Shown here: piece after piece, positions 1 to 5,536 of the stretch | How positions within the stretch are numbered: position 1 is the first letter of the stretch | Layout: each line of letters begins with the position of its first letter | Source of the DNA: Verrucomicrobiota bacterium | GTDB taxonomy: Bacteria > Verrucomicrobiota > Verrucomicrobiia > Verrucomicrobiales > Akkermansiaceae | Direction of reading: 5' to 3' | DNA length: 7,636 nucleotides | Assembly: GCA_009885905.1 (NCBI GenBank) | Contig: VFJU01000553.1 | Coordinates: forward strand, 1-7,636 | Program-made: the position numbers and the translations under genes | The notes under the pieces: model-generated | What the model was told of the DNA's origin: nothing | Databases searched by the model: none | What the model saw: only the letters and a program-made list of their open reading frames with translations

Positions 1-99
1 CCAGCCACAGACGTCGAAACCACGCGCTAAATCCTTAACCGTGTAGCGAAATCCGACGCCCTGAACACGTCCTTCAAAGATGATTTTTTTAGCAATCAT
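1..99 (-). CDS. Acylphosphatase, N-terminal part (runs off left edge)
   Basis: The first 33 codons of a minus-strand gene start at the ATG at 97-99 and continue past the window edge. Acylphosphatases are small (about 90 residue) cytosolic enzymes that hydrolyse acyl-phosphates such as acetyl- or carbamoyl-phosphate. The visible part contains the family signature G-R-V-Q-G-V-G-F-R at residues 10-18, the phosphate-binding loop. The last Arg (R18) is the expected catalytic arginine. The window stops at the G-W that normally precedes the catalytic Asn, so that residue cannot be checked. The start lies 25 bases after the stop of the 435-residue membrane protein on the same strand, suggesting co-transcription. 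I see no convincing ribosome binding site in the A/T-rich gap. Family assignment is firm; its physiological substrate is not known from sequence. Confidence 0.9.
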   Translation of the reverse strand, partial: MIAKKIIFEGRVQGVGFRYTVKDLARGFDVCGW

Positions 100-124
100 A
101 AAGAATAAATTCTAACTGATTAAA

Positions 125-1432
125 TCACTCCCTACCAAATTTTTCTGCTGTAACAGCCTCAGCCGTGTTGAGAAAACGAATTCGCGTGGCGGAGGGTCGG
201 GTGATTTGAATGTGCCGATCCTGAGAGGAAATCACGGCTTTACCAAGTAGCACAGGGTCATGCTGGCCGACGAGCGCGGCAACTCGCTTCAACGCGAGCG
301 CCTCCAACTTGTCAGCCGCAGAGGCATTTTCTAACTCGATGTCCCACAGCACCGCAACGGACTCTTGTCCATCGGGAAAAAGCAGATACCGATCGTTTTT
401 CCAATTCATGGCGATTTGATCTACCAACTCAGCAGCACCGCTGTCTGCAAGCCACAACCGTAAACCGAGAGCCCCCGCCGTCTCGGTTAGAAATGGCTCC
501 TCTGGCAATAATGGCAAACCAAGCGCCTTGGGATCAGACGCAGAACCACCCGAAAAAAGAATCGAATACGTCGTCTGCGGTGGACTCCGTAAAACTGATT
601 GCAACGAATCATTTCCTCTAACATATAACGACTCAGAATAGGCTTTGCCAGTGACATTCGGAAACAGCACTAAACCTTGCATGAACGGCGAGAGGCTGGC
701 CATCAACTGCTTCAACTCACTATTTTCCTTCAATGGCACGAAACCGATCGCCAGTGCACTGGCAGCATAAAACCTAGCCTCTGAACCTGCCGCAACTCCT
801 TGATGAAGCGCCTCCCGAGCGCGGGCAGCATCATCGCCAGGGTAACTCGGGTTGGAGGGGAAATGCTGAAAAAGTAATATACGACTCAAAATTCCCATCA
901 AAACCGCTTGCTCAGGAATATTTCTTAAATCAAATCGATCCGTAACCCACCCTTCACCCGTGACGTCATCAAACCACCCACCAGCGACAGCGGCGCGAAC
1001 TGAAGTAAGCTGTTCTAACAAATCATCATCCGCACGCAACCATCCAATAAGCTTATAGGACTCTTGACGATCATCAATTCCAGATGGCCCTAACCGACTC
1101 TCTATCGCCGCAGAAATTCGATCTCGAAGTTCTTCCGCAGCGATGCGATGCAATATGGGACTCGAAAGATAGCGAAGACCACATTCTTTCTCTACACGAT
1201 CAATCAACTCCTGCGGCACCGATACCTCACCTCCGCCTTGGGCAAGAGACCGCAATGATTCGTTTTCACGCCGCAACATCTCGTTTTCCTCGCTCGCAAG
1301 GCGAAGTTGAGTTTTAAGATCCGCGAGATCACCCGTACCAGACGAGGAGCGCCAATGAAGCCCTTGGAGAATACCGGCCACACCGATGACACCAGCGATA
1401 ATCCAAGGCAACAAAGTCTGGGGAGATGGCAC
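125..1432 (-). CDS. Membrane-anchored protein resembling an inactivated zinc metallopeptidase
   Basis: This 435-residue protein starts at GTG (1430-1432); no ATG, GTG or TTG lies upstream in frame after the previous gene. Residues about 8-24 form one hydrophobic segment, a signal anchor. Residues about 35-64 are charged and heptad-like (a short coiled coil). About 370 residues follow, presumably periplasmic. I do not recognise a named family, but the domain recalls predicted bacterial metallopeptidases. Shared landmarks, from memory, are a G-W-F-D-D-V-T-G-E segment near 152-160 (like G-F-Y-D-p-x-T), a helix at 177-191 ending Q-H-F, A-L-x-Q-G at 208-212, S-P-P-Q-T-T near 283-288, and W-K-N-D-R-Y at 344-349. 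In those enzymes the helix carries H-E-x-x-H and the next motif A-L-x-E-G. Here the helix reads G180-I-L-S-R184 and the Glu is Q211, so zinc binding should be lost. It probably shares an operon with its neighbours. The gene and anchor are well supported; the pseudo-enzyme reading is inference. Confidence 0.85.
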   Translation of the reverse strand: MPSPQTLLPWIIAGVIGVAGILQGLHWRSSSGTGDLADLKTQLRLASEENEMLRRENESLRSLAQGGGEVSVPQELIDRVEKECGLRYLSSPILHRIAAEELRDRISAAIESRLGPSGIDDRQESYKLIGWLRADDDLLEQLTSVRAAVAGGWFDDVTGEGWVTDRFDLRNIPEQAVLMGILSRILLFQHFPSNPSYPGDDAARAREALHQGVAAGSEARFYAASALAIGFVPLKENSELKQLMASLSPFMQGLVLFPNVTGKAYSESLYVRGNDSLQSVLRSPPQTTYSILFSGGSASDPKALGLPLLPEEPFLTETAGALGLRLWLADSGAAELVDQIAMNWKNDRYLLFPDGQESVAVLWDIELENASAADKLEALALKRVAALVGQHDPVLLGKAVISSQDRHIQITRPSATRIRFLNTAEAVTAEKFGRE

Positions 1433-1457
1433 AACTGATAGATATTGAAAAGCTCGA

Positions 1458-1474
1458 CGCTCACCTAGGTGGCG
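1458..1474 (-). repeat. Palindrome/short hairpin between two minus-strand genes
   Basis: A perfect 10-base palindrome, CACCTAGGTG, sits at 1462-1471. Flanking CGC (1458-1460) and GCG (1472-1474) can extend it, with one bulged base at 1461, into a small hairpin with a CTAG loop. It lies just after the stop codon of the upstream minus-strand gene and about 25 bases before the GTG of the next. On the minus strand a short T run (four Ts) follows some ten bases later. It could be a weak terminator, an RNA processing site or a protein-binding palindrome; the sequence does not decide. Confidence 0.4.
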
Positions 1475-1481
1475 ATGTGCG

Positions 1482-2021
1482 TTATTTGAATGGATTCGAT
1501 TCGATGGCGGAGCTTTTCACCCCAAATACCTGCTCGAAAGTTTTGCCGGGTAAGAGATTGAAAACGATCGGCGCGCTGCGTTTGCCCTCCACATCATAAA
1601 GGTAGACCACACGCTGCACGGGGAGCTCCTTGCCATTTGCCGGGTTGATCCGCTTAACTCGCGAGTCAAACATCAATTCTTCCACCAGCAAACCGGTAAC
1701 TTTATGGTAACCGTAACTGACCTTAAACAATTCTTGATTCTGACCGTCTCTAATTTTGCAACCTAACGGGTTTCCGTTTGCATCCATCTTATAGGTGGTG
1801 AGCATGGTTAGTACCCCGTTTGCAGAAACAGTTTTCTTGGTCAAAGTGCGGCTGTCTGGGCTCCGAATAAAAACCGCACGCGAACCATCCTCAAATTTCA
1901 TACACCGGACGTTCGGCCCATCGACCGTCTCAATCTCCATGGCATAGCACGTGGCGGAAAGAAATAGCCCAACGGCGATTACCCAGATATTCCAAGTTGC
2001 CAGCGAGTTCATAGGGCGCAA
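1482..2021 (-). CDS. Small exported protein with YD-like beta motifs, function unknown
   Basis: I do not recognise a named family. From the TTG at 2019-2021 the protein has 179 residues. The ATG at 2010-2012 would give 176. I prefer the TTG because a strong Shine-Dalgarno-like site (GAGGTGA, 2027-2033) lies five bases upstream of it but 14 bases from the ATG, and because it puts an Arg ahead of the hydrophobic segment. The N-terminus is a signal peptide (hydrophobic W-V-I-A-V-G-L-F-L-S-A, cleavage likely after C-Y-A, before M-E-I-E-T). The mature part holds three similar strand-turn-strand units: Y-K-M-D-A-N-G-N-P-L-G, Y-G-Y-H-K-V-T-G-L-L-V and Y-L-Y-D-V-E-G-K-R-S. These resemble single YD/RHS-type units, suggesting a compact beta-sheet periplasmic protein. 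An open frame continues to 2114 but would overlap folP. Real gene likely; function unknown. Confidence 0.8.
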   Translation of the reverse strand: MRPMNSLATWNIWVIAVGLFLSATCYAMEIETVDGPNVRCMKFEDGSRAVFIRSPDSRTLTKKTVSANGVLTMLTTYKMDANGNPLGCKIRDGQNQELFKVSYGYHKVTGLLVEELMFDSRVKRINPANGKELPVQRVVYLYDVEGKRSAPIVFNLLPGKTFEQVFGVKSSAIESNPFK

Positions 2022-2026
2022 AGTAG

Positions 2027-2033
2027 TCACCTC
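2027..2033 (-). promoter_or_regulatory. Ribosome binding site deciding a TTG start
   Basis: On the minus strand this reads GAGGTGA, an almost complete anti-Shine-Dalgarno match. It is five bases from the TTG at 2019-2021 and 14 from the ATG at 2010-2012, which favours the TTG as the start of the small exported protein. It lies in the 42-base gap shared with divergent folP. Confidence 0.5.
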
Positions 2034-2063
2034 ACACGGACGCTGCAAGCCGCCAATTGAACG

Positions 2064-2915
2064 ATGATCTGGAAAACACGCCGAGAAACTCTGAACCTGA
2101 CCGAACGCGGCCAAGTGATGGGCATTTTAAATGTAACGCCAGATTCTTTTTCAGATGGCGGCAACCATCTTGAAACCTCACTCGCCATCGAACACGCACG
2201 CCAGATGATCGCCGAGGGCGCCAGAATCATCGACATCGGCGGCGAATCTACTCGCCCTGGAGCCACGCCCGTCACCGTGACGGAGGAAATCAATCGCGCC
2301 GTGCCAGTTGTTGCAGCACTGCGCAAGATTTGGGACGGACTGATCTCGGTCGACACCACCAAAGCTGCTGTTGCTGAGGCCGCGCTGATCGCTGGCGCGG
2401 ACATCGTCAATGACGTCAGTGGACTGCTCGCGGATCCAGAGATGGCTGCCATTTGCGCTACCCACCGATGCGGCGTTGTGGTCATGCACATGCAGGGAAA
2501 TCCACAATCCATGCAAATCAATCCCCACTATTCAGACGTCGCCGCTGAAGTTCGGGAGTTTTTTATAGCACGCCTAACAACACTCACCGCAGCGGGCATC
2601 GATCCGACGGCGATTTGCTTTGATCCTGGTATTGGTTTTGGGAAATCTCTCGATCACAACCTAACATTGCTGCGCTCGTTAAAGTATCTTGATGTCGAAA
2701 ACCGACCACTTCTATTAGGAGTTTCTCGCAAGTCGTTTCTTGGAAAAATTATCGGAACAGATAACCTAACTGATCGGGAGTGGCCCACGGTTGCCATCAC
2801 TGCAAATGCAAGAGATCAGGGAGTGATGTTGCACCGCGTGCATGCCGTGAAAGCCAATGTCGAAGCACTTCGAATGGTTGAAGCAATCCTCGGAGCCAAC
2901 GCACGACACGAGTGA
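2064..2915 (+). CDS. folP: Dihydropteroate synthase
   Basis: This cytosolic enzyme condenses 6-hydroxymethyl-7,8-dihydropterin diphosphate with p-aminobenzoate to give 7,8-dihydropteroate, and is the sulfonamide target. At 283 residues it is full length for the family, a TIM barrel. Both signatures are present: M-G-I-L-N-V-T-P-D-S-F-S-D-G-G at 19-33 and D-I-G-G-E-S-T-R-P-G-A at 57-67. By comparison with the E. coli enzyme, the expected pterin and phosphate residues are N23, D97, N116, D187 (in F-D-P-G-I-G-F-G-K), K223 (in G-V-S-R-K-S-F-L-G), R258 and H260. The usual C-terminal R-V-H-D-V reads R-V-H-A-V, with A261 replacing Asp. The ATG at 2064 gives the usual short lead into the first strand. 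No clear ribosome binding site precedes it. It diverges from the exported-protein gene and converges on the amidase gene; folC lies beyond that on the other strand. Confidence 0.97.
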   Translation: MIWKTRRETLNLTERGQVMGILNVTPDSFSDGGNHLETSLAIEHARQMIAEGARIIDIGGESTRPGATPVTVTEEINRAVPVVAALRKIWDGLISVDTTKAAVAEAALIAGADIVNDVSGLLADPEMAAICATHRCGVVVMHMQGNPQSMQINPHYSDVAAEVREFFIARLTTLTAAGIDPTAICFDPGIGFGKSLDHNLTLLRSLKYLDVENRPLLLGVSRKSFLGKIIGTDNLTDREWPTVAITANARDQGVMLHRVHAVKANVEALRMVEAILGANARHE

Positions 2916-2924
2916 ACAATCACT
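2911..2924. repeat. Inverted repeat spanning two converging stop codons
   Basis: AGTGA (2911-2915) and TCACT (2920-2924) are perfect inverted repeats around ACAA. Each arm contains a TGA stop: that of folP (2913-2915, plus) and that of the amidase (2920-2922, minus). The stem has only five pairs and no T run on either side, so it is a poor intrinsic terminator. The two transcripts must overlap at their 3' ends unless another mechanism stops them. Confidence 0.4.
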
Positions 2925-3966
2925 GGCGCGGACCTACCGCCGCTGTCTGACTGACCGCGAATCTGTATTTACCAATCGCATCAACAATCCCGTCCACGAC
3001 CGCATTCTGGTAGGCTTGATTATCAATTAACCGAGCTTCGTATGGGTGACTCATGAACCCACCCTCAAGAAGAATCGCAGGGTGAGTGACACCAGATAGC
3101 ACGCTGAAGCGAGCGCGTTTGATACCTCGATCAAAAGTGTTTTTGCCAAGCCGTCGTAGTACCGATCCGTGAACAGCAGTTGCGAGCGCTATATTTGCCG
3201 AATCGTGCTCGTTTCCAGCACGAAACTGCAAATCCGCTGCTTTAAAGTCGCGGTCGTAGTGGGCAATGCCCGGGGGTGAAAGCGTAAAAGTCTCAATCCC
3301 TCGAGCCGAAGATCCTCCAGAGTTAAAATGAATACTAACAAAAATAGCGTTTTCTTTAACCGCATTAGCAAAATCTACGCGCTGTTGAAGAGATAGATAA
3401 ACATCTGAATTACGCGACATCACCACTTTATACCCTCTCGACTGAAGCAGTTTACTTAAATTCTTCGCCACCTTGATGTTGTAGCCAGCCTCCGTGCCAT
3501 ATGAGTTAGTAGCGCCTGGATCTTTTCCTCCATGCCCAGCATCAATGATGACCGTGCGAAAATCACCCGCGACCTGAATAAACTTAGGTCTCAAGACTGG
3601 ATCGATCAATTTCGTGAGATCGATTCTTGAAACATAGACTTTTTCACCAACGGCAGTGACTTGATGACTGAAGACAAATTTAACGTTGTTCATCAAGCAC
3701 TCATTACTACCAATTTTGGTCTTCATCTCGACTTTGGAATTCTCTAACACTAACGAAGCCCCTATACGAGATATCTTTTTGAAGCCGTAAAAATTCTTGA
3801 TACTATCTATGGATACATACTCTCGGCCATCGATTTTCGTGATTTCCCATCCACCGCCCATGCCCGCCGCATTCGTATCTCGCACAACAAATACCCAAAC
3901 GACGAGCGCCGCGAATGCGGAGCAAAGCCATCGGGCGAAATACGAATGGACTGGAAGAACGGACAT
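2920..3966 (-). CDS. Secreted N-acetylmuramoyl-L-alanine amidase (Amidase_3 family)
   Basis: This zinc amidase cleaves the bond between N-acetylmuramic acid and L-alanine in peptidoglycan, acting in the periplasm in cell separation or wall turnover. It has 348 residues. Residues about 10-34 form a signal peptide (R-W-L-C then a long hydrophobic run, cleavage likely near N-A-A). Residues about 40-127 form a small beta-rich domain with Y-V-S-I-D-S-I and V-Y-V-S-R-I-D-L-T-K-L segments, like the copper amine oxidase N-terminal-like domains found on wall hydrolases. The catalytic domain spans 136-335. Predicted zinc ligands are H145 (I-D-A-G-H-G-G-K-D-P-G), E159 and H213 (V-S-I-H-F-N-S), and the catalytic Glu is E301 (L-L-E-G-G-F). 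All expected residues are present, so it should be active. There are no LysM or SPOR repeats, and the C-terminal tail is short. The ATG at 3964-3966 gives the signal peptide; no strong ribosome binding site is seen. Confidence 0.93.
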   Translation of the reverse strand: MSVLPVHSYFARWLCSAFAALVVWVFVVRDTNAAGMGGGWEITKIDGREYVSIDSIKNFYGFKKISRIGASLVLENSKVEMKTKIGSNECLMNNVKFVFSHQVTAVGEKVYVSRIDLTKLIDPVLRPKFIQVAGDFRTVIIDAGHGGKDPGATNSYGTEAGYNIKVAKNLSKLLQSRGYKVVMSRNSDVYLSLQQRVDFANAVKENAIFVSIHFNSGGSSARGIETFTLSPPGIAHYDRDFKAADLQFRAGNEHDSANIALATAVHGSVLRRLGKNTFDRGIKRARFSVLSGVTHPAILLEGGFMSHPYEARLIDNQAYQNAVVDGIVDAIGKYRFAVSQTAAVGPRQ

Positions 3967-3979
3967 GGATTGTGGTCGT

Positions 3980-4008
3980 CTTGTAGCAATGGATCAATTG
4001 AATGACAA
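3980..4008 (-). promoter_or_regulatory. Possible sigma70-type promoter for the amidase
   Basis: On the minus strand TTGTCA (4003-4008) and TACAAG (3980-3985) are 17 bases apart, five and four of six matches to the -35 and -10 consensus. Transcription would begin only about seven bases before the ATG, so the transcript would be nearly leaderless, which weakens the call. The alternative is read-through from folC. Confidence 0.25.
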
Positions 4009-4078
4009 ACCCATTTGCCCAATGAAATGAAGCCTCTCATTGCGAATAATCAAGTTCTCGTTCGTAACCAATACCGCA

Positions 4079-4109
4079 CACTTTTTCTCAAGCGCTTTGA
4101 TAAAAAGTG
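4079..4109 (-). terminator. Hairpin after folC, possible terminator
   Basis: CACTTTTT (4079-4086) and AAAAAGTG (4102-4109) pair perfectly. After one mismatch the stem continues with TCAA (4088-4091) against TTGA (4097-4100), leaving a five-base loop. The structure starts 16 bases after the folC stop, in the 159-base gap before the amidase gene. No T tract follows on the minus strand, so it may be a weak terminator or an RNA-stabilising structure. It would partly uncouple the amidase from folC. Confidence 0.4.
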
Positions 4110-4125
4110 CTTTATTTGCATCAAA

Positions 4126-5337
4126 TCATTGAGAACTTCGCTGGAAATTTTTAATCGTGAGGAACGCCCGCGCCTCTCCCACCAAAAATAACGAGCCCGC
4201 CACAAGTACCGAATCGGAATAAGCCACCGCGGCTTCAAAAGCCTCTTGGAACGTCCCGAAATTCTCGTAAGCAGGTGATGTGGATGGTAAAAAAGTTGGA
4301 AAATTTTCTACCGGAAGCGCTCGTGGATTGTCGACGCTACAAAAAAAGATTTTTGACGCGAGCGGCGCAAGCAAAGCAAGAATCTCACCCACGTCCTTCC
4401 CCGTCACTGCGGAAAATACCAACGCAGGTTTCACATCCGGAAAACTCTCACGCCATGTGGCCGCAAGTGCTGCAGCCGCTTGGGGGTTATGCGCTCCATC
4501 TAGCACAACTCCGGGCTGGATGACTTCAAAGCGACCTGGCCAGTTCACGCGCGACAATCCATAACCCACACTGTCTGATCTCAGAGAGATCCCAACGCGA
4601 TACAGCGCCGCTACAGCAAGCGCGGCATTCCACTTCTGATGCTCACCGGCAAGCGCCATCGGATAACCCAAAAGCGGCTCGGTGATAAATTCTAACGGAG
4701 CCCTTATTTCATTCGCCTCTTTTTCTAAAACTATACTTACTCTTGGGTCTTGAGGTGCTGAAATCGCAGGTTTCCCTTCGACGAAAATCCCAGCTTTTTC
4801 TCTAGCAATCTCTTCTAAAGTTTCTCCCAAGTACTGCATATGGTCCATCCCAATTGGAGTCACAACACTAACATCAGCAGGCACCGCAGTGGTCGCGTCA
4901 AGCCGACCTCCCATTCCTGTCTCTAACACGATCACCTCGCACTCTCGCAAACGGAACCATCGCATCGCTAAAACCATAGTGATTTCAAAAAATGTCGGAT
5001 GAGGATCCATCTGCTCGCATAACACTCGTAATTGCGTAAGCATTTCCGCACAGGATTCCTCTGGTATCTCAACGCCACCAACACGGATCCGCTCACGGAA
5101 ATCAATCAGGTGTGGCGATGTAAAAAGACCACAGCGGTAGCCGCAGGCCTGAGTGATACTGTCAATCATCGCGCAGGTGCTGCCTTTCCCATTTGTTCCG
5201 GCAACGTGAATCACTTTTACTCCATGGCTCGGATATCCGAGAAACTCCTTGAGCAGAAATCTCGGACCATCTAGTCCCAATTTGATGCCAAACATTTGCG
5301 TGGCGAATAGCCAATCAATCGCTTCTCGGTATTGCAT
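4126..5337 (-). CDS. folC: Bifunctional folylpolyglutamate synthase / dihydrofolate synthase
   Basis: This cytosolic Mur-ligase-type enzyme uses ATP to join L-glutamate to dihydropteroate, giving dihydrofolate, and to add glutamates to folates. At 403 residues it is full length. The P-loop is H-V-A-G-T-N-G-K-G-S-T at 44-54 with K51. T-S-P-H-L lies at 73-77 and L-E-T-G-M-G-G-R-L-D-A-T at 138-149. H166 is in G-M-D-H. K181 (A-R-E-K-A-G-I) is the expected carbamylated lysine. The ligase substrate loop G-E-H-Q-x-x-N-A-A is at 231-239, and W-P-G-R-F-E and L-D-G-A-H-N-P are at 266-271 and 279-285. Whether it has both activities cannot be read with certainty; folP nearby fits a role in the dihydrofolate step. 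The start is well supported: GAAAGG lies five bases before the ATG at 5335-5337. It diverges from ptsI, and the amidase follows 159 bases downstream. Confidence 0.95.
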   Translation of the reverse strand: MQYREAIDWLFATQMFGIKLGLDGPRFLLKEFLGYPSHGVKVIHVAGTNGKGSTCAMIDSITQACGYRCGLFTSPHLIDFRERIRVGGVEIPEESCAEMLTQLRVLCEQMDPHPTFFEITMVLAMRWFRLRECEVIVLETGMGGRLDATTAVPADVSVVTPIGMDHMQYLGETLEEIAREKAGIFVEGKPAISAPQDPRVSIVLEKEANEIRAPLEFITEPLLGYPMALAGEHQKWNAALAVAALYRVGISLRSDSVGYGLSRVNWPGRFEVIQPGVVLDGAHNPQAAAALAATWRESFPDVKPALVFSAVTGKDVGEILALLAPLASKIFFCSVDNPRALPVENFPTFLPSTSPAYENFGTFQEAFEAAVAYSDSVLVAGSLFLVGEARAFLTIKNFQRSSQ

Positions 5338-5342
5338 AGTGA

Positions 5343-5348
5343 CCTTTC
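5343..5348 (-). promoter_or_regulatory. folC ribosome binding site
   Basis: On the minus strand this reads GAAAGG, ending five bases before the folC ATG. It is one of only two clear Shine-Dalgarno sites I can see in the window and it fixes the folC start. Confidence 0.6.
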
Positions 5349-5357
5349 TACACCACC

Positions 5358-5385
5358 CTTATCTGAACTTTTGCCAAGCAGTCAA
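5358..5385 (-). promoter_or_regulatory. Possible folC promoter
   Basis: On the minus strand TTGACT (5380-5385) and GATAAG (5358-5363) are 16 bases apart, matching five and four of six consensus positions. Transcription would start about 15 bases before the folC ATG, leaving room for the GAAAGG site. A 7-base inverted repeat (TTGCCAA 5371-5377, TTGGCAA 5397-5403) brackets the -35 element. That spacing is near what chance allows in a region of this size. Confidence 0.4.
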
Positions 5386-5464
5386 TTGAAGAAGTATTGG
5401 CAATTTCTTATTCTCCCTTGAAAACTGTTAGTTACTTATACTCAGAACTCAATCCTGGAAAACC

Positions 5465-5520
5465 TACAAAGGGATTCCACTTTGTAAATTGCGGCTTGAA
5501 TCCCTGTCCAAACTGGAATC
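5465..5520 (+). repeat. Overlapping inverted repeats in the ptsI leader
   Basis: Three perfect inverted repeats share the sequence around 5470-5479. TACAAAG (5465-5471) pairs with CTTTGTA (5480-5486). AGGGATTC (5470-5477) pairs with GAATCCCT (5498-5505). GATTCCA (5473-5479) pairs with TGGAATC (5514-5520). Each uses bases needed by another, so they are mutually exclusive. They lie just upstream of the ptsI ATG at 5537 and downstream of a TATACT hexamer (5437-5442) that could be a -10 element, though no well-spaced -35 is visible. They could be an RNA switch or attenuator in the leader, or overlapping operator half-sites. The short arms make chance a real possibility. Confidence 0.35.
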
Positions 5521-5536
5521 ATGCTACCTACAAATC

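Noticed and set aside
1204..1464. Alternative frame starting with GTG at 1464 and preceded by AGGT
   Set aside because: It overlaps the start of the 435-residue gene in another frame and its translation shows no domain-like features; the 435-residue frame has a clear membrane anchor and long-range order.
2022..2114. Longer N-terminus for the exported protein, reaching 2114
   Set aside because: It would overlap the start of folP on the other strand and bury the signal peptide inside the protein.
2027..2521. Long open frame antisense to folP
   Set aside because: It lies opposite a clearly recognised gene, is Ala/Ser/Thr-rich in a way typical of a shadow frame, and shows no motif or ribosome binding site.
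5418..5442. TTGAAA and TATACT as a ptsI promoter
   Set aside because: Each hexamer matches the consensus well, but they are only 13 bases apart, too close for a standard promoter. I keep the TATACT only as a possible -10 element.
5489..5536. In-frame TTG start adding 16 residues to ptsI
   Set aside because: The extension would lie across the leader repeats, has no well-spaced ribosome binding site, and adds residues ahead of an N-terminus that already fits enzyme I when started at the ATG at 5537.
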